A stretch of 64,000 bases of DNA, taken from contig NZ_JBELOK010000001.1 of NCBI RefSeq assembly GCF_040276085.1, positions 310,001-374,000 on the forward strand. Reading direction: 5' to 3'. Below the pieces are notes generated by a model, which had not been told where the DNA came from, did not search any database, and saw only the letters and a list, made by a program, of their open reading frames with translations. The DNA comes from Castellaniella sp040276085 (GTDB taxonomy: Bacteria; Pseudomonadota; Gammaproteobacteria; Burkholderiales; Burkholderiaceae_B). Both the position numbers and the translations under genes were made by a program. The first letter of the stretch is position 1; the number at the start of each line of letters is the position of its first letter. Below are positions 7,454 through 15,424 of this stretch, one piece after another.

Positions 7454-9160
7454 TCACGCTGGCGTTTGCGCTGGCTGGACCTCGTAATCACGCATAAGGC
7501 CCATCGCCGCGTGCTCCAGCATGTGGCACTGGTAGGCATAGCTTCCGGTGAAGTCTGCAAAACGCATGAGGAGCCTCACGCGCTCGTTGGGCATCAGGAG
7601 CACGGTATCTTCCCAGCCGTCGTCGACACAGCCCTCGACCACGCCCGCACCCTGCGGACTATTGCGCCGTTCCAGCACCTGGAACTGCAGGCCGTGCAGG
7701 TGAATGGCGTGCGCCATCATCATGTTGTTGACGAACTCCCAGACTTCGGTCGTGCCGAGCTTCACGATTTCGTCGGGCGCGACCTCGTTCATCTGGAAGC
7801 TGCGGCCATTGAAGCCCCACTGCATGTGCCCCATGGTGACCCGGAAGGTCCGGGGGTTGTCGCGATTCACGGCATCTTCGGCCCGCAACCGCGTGAGCGT
7901 GGAAAGGTGCTGCGGCAGCTCAAGTACTTCGCCTGCTTTTTGTGTCACGGCCACTTTGAGAATCGGAAAGCGTGCGCCGTCGGCCAGGGATGAACCACTC
8001 ATCATGCGGCTCATCATGTTCCCCATCATGCCGCCACCCATCATGCCGCCACCCATCATGTCCTCGCCCATCGTGCTTTCCATCATGCCCGCCATGCCGT
8101 CAAAGGCGAGGCTCATGAGCGTGAGTTGCGTGCCCACTGCGTCCTTGCCGAAGTCCGCCCACAGCTCAATGCGCTGGCCGGGGGTGAGCATCACGTAATC
8201 TTTTTGTACGGGGCGCTCCAGCAGGCCACCGCCGGTTGCTATCACCGTAAGCGGCCGACCATCTTCCCAGCCAAGTTTGTAGGTACGGGCGTTCGAGGCG
8301 TTGAGCACGCGCAGGCGGTAGGCGTGCGTGGCGACTTTGAGCTGGGCATCGGGCTGGCCGTTCACCAGGATAGTGTCCCCAAAAAAACCCATCATGCGGG
8401 TCATCATGGCGCTCATCCCACCGGACATCATGCCCTGGCCGCCCATCATGCCGCCCCCCATTCCGGGCGCTTGGGGTGAGGAGTCGCGCGCGGGCGCAGC
8501 CTCGGGGCCGGTGCCGGGCAGGTAGTGCAGGTGGTTGTTGTCTCCGAAGGTCCGGTCCTGGATGACGAGCGGCACATCGTAGTCGCCACGGGGCAATGCC
8601 AGAGCCTGTTCTTCATCGTCGCTCACGAGCAGGAGCCCGGCAAGCCCGAAGTACACCTGCTCGGGCGTGTGGCCGACGGCCATTGCGTGATACCAGTAAG
8701 TGCCAGCGCGGTCACGCACCTCGAATTCGTAGCGGTAGTGCTCGCCAGGCCCCACCTCGTAGCGCGGCAGCCCCATCATGTCGGCCGGCACATGCAAGCC
8801 ATGCCAGTTGACGATGCTGGGCTGGTCGGTGTGGTTCATGAAGTCAACGCGCAGCTTCTGGCCGCGGCGCACGCGCAGGGTGGGCCCGAGGTACCCACCG
8901 GGGGATGCGTGCACGCTCGCCGGGTCGCCTTTCACCACGCGAGCCTGGTAGGTCCACACCGGCGTTGCGGGTCCTGGACGCAGTACAACGTCTTGCGGTT
9001 TGGCGGTGAGTTCCAGGGCGACATCGGGTTCAAAGGCATTGCCCCCTTCGTTTGCTGTAGCGGCTGCTCCGGCCGATGGCACGCCAGCGAGAAGCGCTGC
9101 AGCGCTCGTGCCGGCATAGCCCAGGAAGGTGCGGCGGGTGATGAAGTGATGTGTTGTCAT
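7454..9160 (-). CDS. Met-rich multicopper-oxidase-like protein with degraded trinuclear site
   Basis: The 568-residue protein starts MTTHHFITRRTFLGYAG at 9160, a Tat signal (RRTFLG). A longer in-frame start is rejected because it precedes this signal and crosses the 40-residue gene. Three cupredoxin domains are expected. The type 1 copper ligands are present (HAIHLHG first His, and C, H, M of CHMLEHAAMGLM). Three type 2/3 positions are replaced: first motif NWHG instead of HWHG, second YHAM instead of YHSH, and last QCH instead of HCH. Met-rich insertions (MMGGGMM repeats, residues about 225-265 and 375-400) resemble copper-binding inserts of CueO/CopA. Exported, copper module. Oxidase activity is doubtful. 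Confidence 0.9.
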   Translation of the reverse strand: MTTHHFITRRTFLGYAGTSAAALLAGVPSAGAAATANEGGNAFEPDVALELTAKPQDVVLRPGPATPVWTYQARVVKGDPASVHASPGGYLGPTLRVRRGQKLRVDFMNHTDQPSIVNWHGLHVPADMMGLPRYEVGPGEHYRYEFEVRDRAGTYWYHAMAVGHTPEQVYFGLAGLLLVSDDEEQALALPRGDYDVPLVIQDRTFGDNNHLHYLPGTGPEAAPARDSSPQAPGMGGGMMGGQGMMSGGMSAMMTRMMGFFGDTILVNGQPDAQLKVATHAYRLRVLNASNARTYKLGWEDGRPLTVIATGGGLLERPVQKDYVMLTPGQRIELWADFGKDAVGTQLTLMSLAFDGMAGMMESTMGEDMMGGGMMGGGMMGNMMSRMMSGSSLADGARFPILKVAVTQKAGEVLELPQHLSTLTRLRAEDAVNRDNPRTFRVTMGHMQWGFNGRSFQMNEVAPDEIVKLGTTEVWEFVNNMMMAHAIHLHGLQFQVLERRNSPQGAGVVEGCVDDGWEDTVLLMPNERVRLLMRFADFTGSYAYQCHMLEHAAMGLMRDYEVQPAQTPA

Positions 9161-9234
9161 GATGACCTCTATATCAATGCCTATTGCTATCAAACGATGC
9201 AGAGAATCTGGGTATGCCAGCCGTCCGCACCCCT

Positions 9235-9357
9235 CTATTTCTTGAACAGATATTTGATGAGTACCGCGATCAACAGGACGAGGAGGACGAGCACCAGTAA
9301 CCCGCCGATACCCATGAACCCCATCATGCCGCCGCACGTCACGCTGCTTCCCATCAT
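9235..9357 (-). CDS. Small membrane protein, 40 residues
   Basis: A short frame starts with a double ATG at 9357/9354, preceded by GGAGCG about 9 bases upstream, and ends at 9235. The protein is Met/Gly-rich at the N-terminus (MMGSSVTCGGMMGFMG) and then one hydrophobic helix (LLVLVLLVLLIAVLIKYLF) with a Lys end. It lies between the small membrane protein at 9403 and the multicopper-oxidase-like gene, on the same strand. Met and Cys residues could bind copper (inference). No family recognised. Confidence 0.65.
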   Translation of the reverse strand: MMGSSVTCGGMMGFMGIGGLLVLVLLVLLIAVLIKYLFKK

Positions 9358-9402
9358 CGATTCGCTCCGGGTTCATCCAGGGCAGCTGGAGCTTTCGTTG
9401 GC

Positions 9403-9768
9403 TTACGCATGGTCCTTCTCCAAAATAAGGGGGACCGAAAGTCCTATTTGCGGTGCCTGGAGAGCGGCTTGATCAGGGCTGGCAGGCTCAGCTGTCCGCT
9501 GTGCTGGCACGCCAGAGCAGGATGCGCCGTTCGAGTCCGTGTGCTTCATCATCTTCATGCACAGGCCCATCATGAGTGCGCAGGGCAACACCGCGAGAAG
9601 TGTGGAGAGCGCTCCAAGGGTTGCCAGCCGGTCCCAGCCAGCCGTCAGGCCCACTGCGACAAATGCGCCAGATGCGGCACCCAGCCAGAATTTTTGGCGA
9701 ACTGCCCAGTGATTGAGAGCAAACCGTTGTGGTGTGCCGAAGATAGTTGTCGAAGATGTTTTCATCAT
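9403..9768 (-). CDS. Small membrane protein of the copper module, unknown function
   Basis: The 121-residue protein has a good ribosome binding site (AGAGGAACAC-ATG-ATG; either ATG possible). Two hydrophobic segments are visible: FWLGAASGAFVAVGLTAG and LGALSTLLAVLPCALMMGL, the second followed by CMKMM. The C-terminal half is hydrophilic, with one Cys and many Ala/Pro. Cys and Met around the second membrane helix would suit a metal-binding membrane protein (inference). No named family recognised. Same strand and probably same operon as 9235-9357 and the multicopper-oxidase-like gene. Confidence 0.7.
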   Translation of the reverse strand: MMKTSSTTIFGTPQRFALNHWAVRQKFWLGAASGAFVAVGLTAGWDRLATLGALSTLLAVLPCALMMGLCMKMMKHTDSNGASCSGVPAQRTAEPASPDQAALQAPQIGLSVPLILEKDHA

Positions 9769-9939
9769 GTGTTCCTCTTGTGATCTGGATGTCCGGGAGT
9801 GCCAGCTGAAACAGGCCCTCGGGATCTATTCCCTGGTTGCGGCCCACGCATGGACGGGCGCAGCCAGTTAGGCCGGCACGCGTGCAGCAGGGGGCAGACT
9901 ATGGGTGACCGCTTGCCGATTAGGTGTTGCGGCGGATTG

Positions 9940-10338
9940 TCAGATCAGAAAACGACAGTCGCGGATAGACAGCGGCGGCGAGATGGCTCTGAGCAGGCCG
10001 GGGGGAGGCTGAACGGATAGCGTTGCAGCGAAGGCGCCAGAAGAGGCAGGAAGAAGGCCAATGCTCCGCAAGCCTGCGGCGTGCGGGAAGGCCTTGAGTT
10101 TGTGAACAAGCGGCACGTTGCTGCTGGCGCTCACCTGTACTGCGCACAGGGTTGGCAGTGCTGCATCGATCTGTGTGCAGTCCGCGTACGCCGTCTGCAC
10201 ACTGGTCGTTGACCCAGCGTCACCCATGAACGTCGGCGAACACCCGTACGCCGCCGAAGCCAGCTGCATGAACAGCAGGCTCAGCATTGCCGCAAGGGCA
10301 ATAAGGAGGCGTTTCGTACGACTTGTTCTCATGAGCAT
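9940..10338 (-). CDS. Exported protein of unknown function, first gene of the copper module
   Basis: The 132-residue product begins MLMRTSRTKRLLIALAA and has a cleavable-type signal peptide ending LASA. The mature part holds several Cys (YGCSPTF, YADCTQ, TLCAVQ, IRDCRF) and ends PPLSIRDCRFLI. No named family recognised. It is the first gene after the CueR-type promoter at 10399-10429 (start about 60 bp from the -10), so it is probably copper-induced (inference). The 171 bp between it and the next gene holds no ORF and may be another deletion scar. Confidence 0.65.
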   Translation of the reverse strand: MLMRTSRTKRLLIALAAMLSLLFMQLASAAYGCSPTFMGDAGSTTSVQTAYADCTQIDAALPTLCAVQVSASSNVPLVHKLKAFPHAAGLRSIGLLPASSGAFAATLSVQPPPGLLRAISPPLSIRDCRFLI

Positions 10339-10398
10339 GTGGGCAAGCCCTTTGGGGCCGGGTTCTTGCAGGCAAACCAGCTTAACCTCAACTTTGTT

Positions 10399-10429
10399 AC
10401 TTTAAACCTTTTCACAATGGAAAGGTCAA
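10399..10429 (-). promoter_or_regulatory. CueR/MerR-family type promoter of the copper module
   Basis: On the minus strand, -35 TTGACC (10429-10424) and -10 TAAAGT (10404-10399) are 19 bp apart, and the spacer overlaps the dyad ACCTTTCC-5-GAAAAGGT (10406-10426). The ACCTT...AAGGT dyad with a 19-bp spacer is typical of CueR/CopR-controlled promoters. It points toward the genes at 10338-5211. The element encodes no MerR-family protein other than MerR itself, so control is probably by a host CueR (inference). Confidence 0.8.
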
Positions 10430-10443
10430 CAGGGACCTGTAAT

Positions 10444-10539
10444 GTGGCCCCAGAAGCAGGCGAACTGATCCAGACGGCCACGCGGGCGATCCGCAACCGG
10501 ATGACTGTGCAGGCGCTGGCCGACCAGTTGTTTCCCTAA
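10444..10539 (+). pseudogene. Second merA fragment (internal C-terminal piece)
   Basis: On the plus strand the 31 codons read VAPEAGELIQTATRAIRNRM and then TVQALADQLFP-stop. They match residues just before the C-terminus of the intact merA (VAPEAGELIQTAVLAIRNRM, TVQELADQLFP) with few differences. The stop is created by the junction (CCC-TAA instead of CCC-TAT). Orientation is opposite to the intact merA. It is a scar of another mer region, divergent enough not to be a recent copy. Confidence 0.88.
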
Positions 10540-10593
10540 GCGTACATGGGCGCTCCCTGGCACAGCTGATACCCACATTCGTCGGCCGCCCTG

Positions 10594-10634
10594 TGTCGAG
10601 TCGGCCCGGGGAGCCTCCCCGGGCCGACTCGACA
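10594..10634. repeat. Perfect 41-bp palindrome between cargo and tns operon
   Basis: The arms are TGTCGAGTCGGCCCGGGGAG (10594-10613) and its exact reverse complement (10615-10634), separated by one C. It is 20 bp past the tnsE stop. It would form a very strong GC-rich hairpin, possibly ending tns transcripts, but there is no T-run on either side. The TGTCG...CGACA tips recall the transposon terminus TGTCGTCGG, which may be chance. Confidence 0.9.
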
Positions 10635-10653
10635 TTCACCGCCGGTATCACTG

Positions 10654-12249
10654 CTACTGCACAAGGATGCTCGCATACACCCGCTGCGCCCAGTGGCGTC
10701 CATATCCATGACCTGGCGTTTCGCTTGTCATCGAAGAAACGCTAGGATGGGAAATGCGTCGATAACGACCTTCAAACACACTGTCCAGAAACGATGTGGG
10801 CCAGGCCAATGACCCCTTGATCAGTTGTGTTTGGACTTCCGAAAGATGCTCCCAGGTAGCAAACGGCTCATGCTGTGTGAGGAGCAATGTGGAGAGCGCC
10901 TTGGCGCTATCCGACGTATCCACTTCGAGCAAGACAAAGGCCGTCGAATCTTTGCGGGCAACGTGGCAGACAATACAACGGGGGTTACCGTCAGCCAGCA
11001 GGTGCTTGGAGTGGCCTTTTACGGCGGGCAGTTTATACATCATTCGGTGCAAGTGGCGGCATCCCGGCATGCTCACCAAATGCCTGACCATGGTGTCAAA
11101 AAGGGTAAACCTTTCGGCGTATAAGTGGGCATCGTCGCTCTCGTCGTCCAACCCGGCATAGTCTGCCGAAGGGATCACGCCCTGAACGCTCGCCTCATCG
11201 GTACTAACGACCACCAAACCACCAAGTTCCGGCGACTTGGCTTTCTCGCCTTCACCTTTGTGTCCTCGCGCACCTTTCCCCTTGCCGATGCGGGTCGTTT
11301 GAAACGGGTTCGCAAACATCAATGAAACGGCTTTGGGGTCGAGCCGAACCTCAGCGCGATCCGCATCAGGCACTTGCTCATCATCGATCTCAATCTCCGA
11401 CTCTGGTGCGGATGCGGACGGTGCCACAGGGCCTGTGCCTGCTTGAGCGGTGACGTACTTCGGATCAAGAAAATCCACCTGCGCCGGACAGTGACAGGTG
11501 AGATTGGTGATGCCGTGCACTTCATAGACAAAGAACGCTTTTTCCTTTTGATCGAAATGGCCACGACAGGTCAGCCTCACACCTTCCAACAAGGGCGGAT
11601 CAAACTGGAAGCGCCACACACGATAGCCATTGGCGTCATGGCCATTTTGCAGCTGATGGACGGCAATGCTCTCAAATGAGCGGCGGGCATCAGCGTCGAG
11701 CAATATCCAGCCCAGCACACGCCGCAGCGCATGCTCCCTTCTAACAAAAAGAGGCAACGTACAATTGGGCAGGATATCGATACTGGCGCGCTCTTCGGTC
11801 TGGATCCACTGGATGCCAAACTCCTGGGCAAGCCCCTGATGAATCAGAGCGAGCCGGGCAAGATAAGCGTGAGGAAAAAATAACACCCGTGCCAATTCCA
11901 GTTGGGGCAGATAATGGGTGATGCCATGCTGCTCAAATACGAAGCAAAGCGCTTGAGCATCGCCCTGTCTGGCGACCGCAGCGATAGGACAACTTTTGAT
12001 GGGCGCCACGCGCCACTGCCTTGTACTTTCGATACTCACTTTCAGCTCAAACCCTGCGGGGCGCGCCTCAGCGGTAGGGTTTAATACCCGGCGCCTTGCC
12101 AGAGCAGGCAGTTGCGAGATGCCGAGGTACTGTCTTTCCTGGCTGGGCATCAGCTTGACGTTGATCCGCCAATCCGCGCTATCGAGTCGGCGAAACAAAG
12201 CGCCTATTTCTTTGACAGTACTGTTATTTTCAATGCCTTTGAATTTCAT
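10654..12249 (-). CDS. tnsE: Tn7-type target selector TnsE
   Basis: The 531-residue protein (Tn7 TnsE is 538) directs transposition into replicating, mainly conjugal, DNA by binding 3' recessed ends and the sliding clamp. Recognisable pieces include an N-terminal LFRRLDSADWRI...MPSQERQY region, HYLPQLELARVLFF, FQFDPPLLEG, and a C-terminal FVLLEVDTSDSAKALST block like Tn7 TnsE. Its start overlaps the tnsD 3' end by 20 bp. It is the last gene of the tns operon. Presence of tnsE is notable because many Tn7-like elements lack it. Confidence 0.93.
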   Translation of the reverse strand: MKFKGIENNSTVKEIGALFRRLDSADWRINVKLMPSQERQYLGISQLPALARRRVLNPTAEARPAGFELKVSIESTRQWRVAPIKSCPIAAVARQGDAQALCFVFEQHGITHYLPQLELARVLFFPHAYLARLALIHQGLAQEFGIQWIQTEERASIDILPNCTLPLFVRREHALRRVLGWILLDADARRSFESIAVHQLQNGHDANGYRVWRFQFDPPLLEGVRLTCRGHFDQKEKAFFVYEVHGITNLTCHCPAQVDFLDPKYVTAQAGTGPVAPSASAPESEIEIDDEQVPDADRAEVRLDPKAVSLMFANPFQTTRIGKGKGARGHKGEGEKAKSPELGGLVVVSTDEASVQGVIPSADYAGLDDESDDAHLYAERFTLFDTMVRHLVSMPGCRHLHRMMYKLPAVKGHSKHLLADGNPRCIVCHVARKDSTAFVLLEVDTSDSAKALSTLLLTQHEPFATWEHLSEVQTQLIKGSLAWPTSFLDSVFEGRYRRISHPSVSSMTSETPGHGYGRHWAQRVYASILVQ

Positions 12250-13762
12250 GCGCGATGGACAGTTTTTCCAGGTAACCCCGGGCGGGTTCTTTCAGCCGCT
12301 GCTCGTTAAGCCCCGCGCCACGAAGCAGTCGCCATCGGGGTGGTGTCAAAAATTCCTTCCGTAGCGCTTCATAGGTAGTGTGCAGTCGCCTGAGCTGGTA
12401 CTGCGCGATGCTTTCCGCACGGTCGGACAAGAAGGTGGCCAGAAGGGGCATTTTATACAGGTTTTTCTCGATCGTAGATCGACCTCCAAGCTGCTTCAGA
12501 TAGTAGGACTTGGAGCGGCGCGGCCCATGGTTATCAGCCTGGAGCGCAGCGGCAAGGTGTTGCAGTGCAAGACAATATTGCGTATCGCGCTGATGCCAAT
12601 CCACCCGCGGGGTGCGCCGAGCGGGCGGTGCGCCGACATACTGGCGATTCACCTCAAGCAGCCAGCCATGGCGCTTTCGATACAACCTTGCGTACAATGC
12701 AGGATCAAGCCTCCTGGCCTGTTTGGGAGTGCTTTGCGTGAGCAGGCTTATCCAGCGCGACTGATCGCCATCGATTTCCTGTCGGTCATCGGCGCAACTT
12801 GGGGTATGCCGCGAAACGCTGTTGGCCGGATACCGGCGCGCACGCTCAATGACCTCGCGGATCTGCCAGCTACCGTCAAGAAGCGCATGATTGACGACGA
12901 TATGCTGCAGGTAGCTAAAGCTCTTTCGGTGCTTACAAAATAAGGCTACCAGCCAATCGGATTCGCTTCCTATTGACGCCTCACCAATAAAATGAAATCG
13001 CGCCAACCATGCCACCGGCCAAATCTGCATCACCCGCGCTCTCACCTGCCGATGATCGATTTGCGATTGGCCCCGACAGAGGCCAAGCTGGCCAGCAAGG
13101 TGTCGGTAGTAGGCCGTCCATTGATCCGGTGAGGGGGACGGTCGAGCAGGCAGGCGAAGCAGTTGGCGCACTTGGCGCTCGACCCAGAGCGAGGCGGATT
13201 CACCCGCTGGTTGCTCGACCGCCGGACAATAGTCGGGTGATGCCGCGATGAACCGGTGGCGCTGCACGGCGGGTCTGGCAATGTGCGCTTCAACCAGCAT
13301 CCCGTGGTCCGGGCACATATCCACTCCAGCCACCTGCCACGCTCTTTGCCAAAAGTATTCTCCTCGTTGGGCCTGCTGGCCAGCCAGGCATCCAGGGCAA
13401 TAGCGGATGTAAGACGGTATCTTGATGCGAGAGGCCGCCACCCCTAACGCCAGATGCACCGCGCCGTGTGCACGGCCAGCCATTTGCATCATGCAGCGTT
13501 TGCGCCGATCCTCGGGGACAAACGGGGCATAAATCGGAAACAACGTATGCTCGTAGATCAATTTCTCCAGGGTGAATCCGTCGGGCAACCATCGCAATAG
13601 CGCAGACAGCTGATTGGGCAGGTCTAGCGTTGCGATAACACCACGACTTCCAAAGACCTCGCCCAGCAACTGCTTGGGGCTGATCAGTCCATGGCGCACC
13701 CCTGCTCTTGCCACCACGCTGTAGAGCAATTCGTCTGGGTACGGAACCGGGAAATTGAGCAA
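12230..13762 (-). CDS. tnsD: Tn7-type target selector TnsD (TniQ family)
   Basis: The 510-residue protein (Tn7 TnsD 508) binds the attTn7 sequence in the 3' end of glmS and recruits TnsC. The N-terminal TniQ domain starts FPVPYPDELLYSVVARAGVR. A zinc-finger-like set is visible: YCPGCLAGQQ...MCPDHGML (residues about 122-160, CxxC...CxxH). The element's location 25 bp past glmS is what this protein specifies. It follows tnsC by 6 bp. Confidence 0.95.
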   Translation of the reverse strand: MLNFPVPYPDELLYSVVARAGVRHGLISPKQLLGEVFGSRGVIATLDLPNQLSALLRWLPDGFTLEKLIYEHTLFPIYAPFVPEDRRKRCMMQMAGRAHGAVHLALGVAASRIKIPSYIRYCPGCLAGQQAQRGEYFWQRAWQVAGVDMCPDHGMLVEAHIARPAVQRHRFIAASPDYCPAVEQPAGESASLWVERQVRQLLRLPARPSPSPDQWTAYYRHLAGQLGLCRGQSQIDHRQVRARVMQIWPVAWLARFHFIGEASIGSESDWLVALFCKHRKSFSYLQHIVVNHALLDGSWQIREVIERARRYPANSVSRHTPSCADDRQEIDGDQSRWISLLTQSTPKQARRLDPALYARLYRKRHGWLLEVNRQYVGAPPARRTPRVDWHQRDTQYCLALQHLAAALQADNHGPRRSKSYYLKQLGGRSTIEKNLYKMPLLATFLSDRAESIAQYQLRRLHTTYEALRKEFLTPPRWRLLRGAGLNEQRLKEPARGYLEKLSIAHEIQRH

Positions 13763-13768
13763 GCGTTG

Positions 13769-15424
13769 CTACGCGAAGGCATCCGTCCAGCCTTGCGTAT
13801 CGAATAGGCACTCTTCACGACCGACCCCTTCCAGAAACGCATTCTCATCAGTGGACTGGGAGTGCACAAAGCGCAAGTCATTCGATGCGAGCGTATGCCA
13901 AGCCGTCTGTTTCACCCGCGGTGGTTTGGCTGCCAACCGCGCGGGCTTGGATTTTTCAGCATCCTGATACCAGTTAAGGATCAAGGGCATCATGTCCTTC
14001 ATGGCCAGCCCGGGAAAACGCTCAAACACCCGATTGATCAGCGGTTCGAGCAAGCTCGACGCGCACCCCAAATCAACCAGCAAGTTGTGCAAACGAATCG
14101 CCTGCTCATTGCCCGGGTACAAGGCGGTGGCATCCAGACGCTCCTGCTTGCTGTGCAACAGACTACCCAACTCCAGAATCTTCTTGTCCACATCGGGAAT
14201 CGTCAAATCCGAGTAGCGGGCAATCCGCATCACATCACCCGAGCGGATCGCATCGATCATGGGATGAATCGGCTTTAGCTCATCCTGATAGACTTTTTCC
14301 ATCAGGGCCGGCGTAATGCGTTCAATGCCTGTGACGACCGCTCTGATTTGAGACAGGACAAACAGCTTGATGACCACATCCATGATGCCTTGAGAGAGGT
14401 CATACCAGACATCGCGGATGTCATCGGGCATCTCGGGGGCCGCTTTGGTGAGCCATTGATACCTCCACAACCGGCCAGTGAACGCGCCCCACTCGGTACG
14501 CAAGGCATCCTCATCGGCGGCGGGCTTGCTGATTGGCTCCCACAATATCGAGCCAAACCCGGCGCCGCGACGCGCCGAGCGCAGATCCAGCTCAAAGATC
14601 GGCCTGGCTTTGGGCGTACCCACCATCACCACGGGCACCGAAATCTCATTGACCAAGGTGACGAAAAAGTTGAGCATACGTTCAGCGCCGCCCGAGTTTC
14701 GCACGCTCAGATGCTGAATCTCATCGATCACCAACAGGCCTATGGCGTGCGTGTTGGCAATATGCGCCATCACGGCGATCAGCGTTTCCACGCTATGGCG
14801 CTTCTCGACATAACGACGCACGTAGTTCGTGGCCAGCACCGCATCAATTTCCCGGAAAAAATTGTGGCATAGACTTTTCAGCGAACCGTCATGGGGGCAG
14901 TCAATTTTAAGAAATACAATCTGGGTGAAGTTGTGCTGCTTGTGGTAGATGAGCTGCGGGTAGGTCGCCAATATGCGGTTGATCGAACTGGTCTTGCCCG
15001 AGCCCGAGCAGCCAATAAAGGCCAGGCTCTTGGCAGTCGATTGCACGTGTTCAAACCGAAAAACACCCAGATCGCCCAGCATGATGCGCTCATAGCCATT
15101 CTGGATGTGGGCGTTGAGCGCTCCGGTGGCCAGGTTTCTGCCCACATAGCCCTGCCTGAGCAGGATGGAAAGCTTTGACTCCAGTTCGATGTGGCGCGAT
15201 AACGGCTGAAAAAAGCGATCCAGCAACTGGGCGATGACGTGGATTCTCGTCTGGCCATCCAGATAGGCATCGGTGGGGCGAAAAGCAATCTGGCCCGATA
15301 GCCCGTCGCGCAGCTGGCGCTTATCCAGTATGGGCGGCAAGGCCTCGATCAGGGGGTTTCCCTGATATTGGCTCACGCCGGTATCGCTATACATGGCCTG
15401 AACCATGCCTTGGGGCAGCGTCAC
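13769..15424 (-). CDS. tnsC: Tn7-type AAA+ regulator TnsC
   Basis: The 551-residue ATPase (Tn7 TnsC 555) links target selectors TnsD/TnsE with the TnsAB transposase and mediates target immunity. Walker A is GCSGSGKTS (138-146) and Walker B is LLVIDEIQHL (Asp234-Glu235). Its start overlaps the tnsB stop by 4 bases (ATGA). Intact. Confidence 0.95.
   Translation of the reverse strand: MTLPQGMVQAMYSDTGVSQYQGNPLIEALPPILDKRQLRDGLSGQIAFRPTDAYLDGQTRIHVIAQLLDRFFQPLSRHIELESKLSILLRQGYVGRNLATGALNAHIQNGYERIMLGDLGVFRFEHVQSTAKSLAFIGCSGSGKTSSINRILATYPQLIYHKQHNFTQIVFLKIDCPHDGSLKSLCHNFFREIDAVLATNYVRRYVEKRHSVETLIAVMAHIANTHAIGLLVIDEIQHLSVRNSGGAERMLNFFVTLVNEISVPVVMVGTPKARPIFELDLRSARRGAGFGSILWEPISKPAADEDALRTEWGAFTGRLWRYQWLTKAAPEMPDDIRDVWYDLSQGIMDVVIKLFVLSQIRAVVTGIERITPALMEKVYQDELKPIHPMIDAIRSGDVMRIARYSDLTIPDVDKKILELGSLLHSKQERLDATALYPGNEQAIRLHNLLVDLGCASSLLEPLINRVFERFPGLAMKDMMPLILNWYQDAEKSKPARLAAKPPRVKQTAWHTLASNDLRFVHSQSTDENAFLEGVGREECLFDTQGWTDAFA

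Noticed and set aside
8000..8480. Repeated ATCATGCCGCCACCC units that look like a short repeat array
   Set aside because: They encode the MMGGG repeats of the copper protein in frame; no spacers and no cas genes, so not CRISPR.
7454..9376. Longer 640-residue start for the copper protein
   Set aside because: The extra 72 residues precede the Tat signal, lack homology, and overlap the 40-residue membrane protein in another frame.
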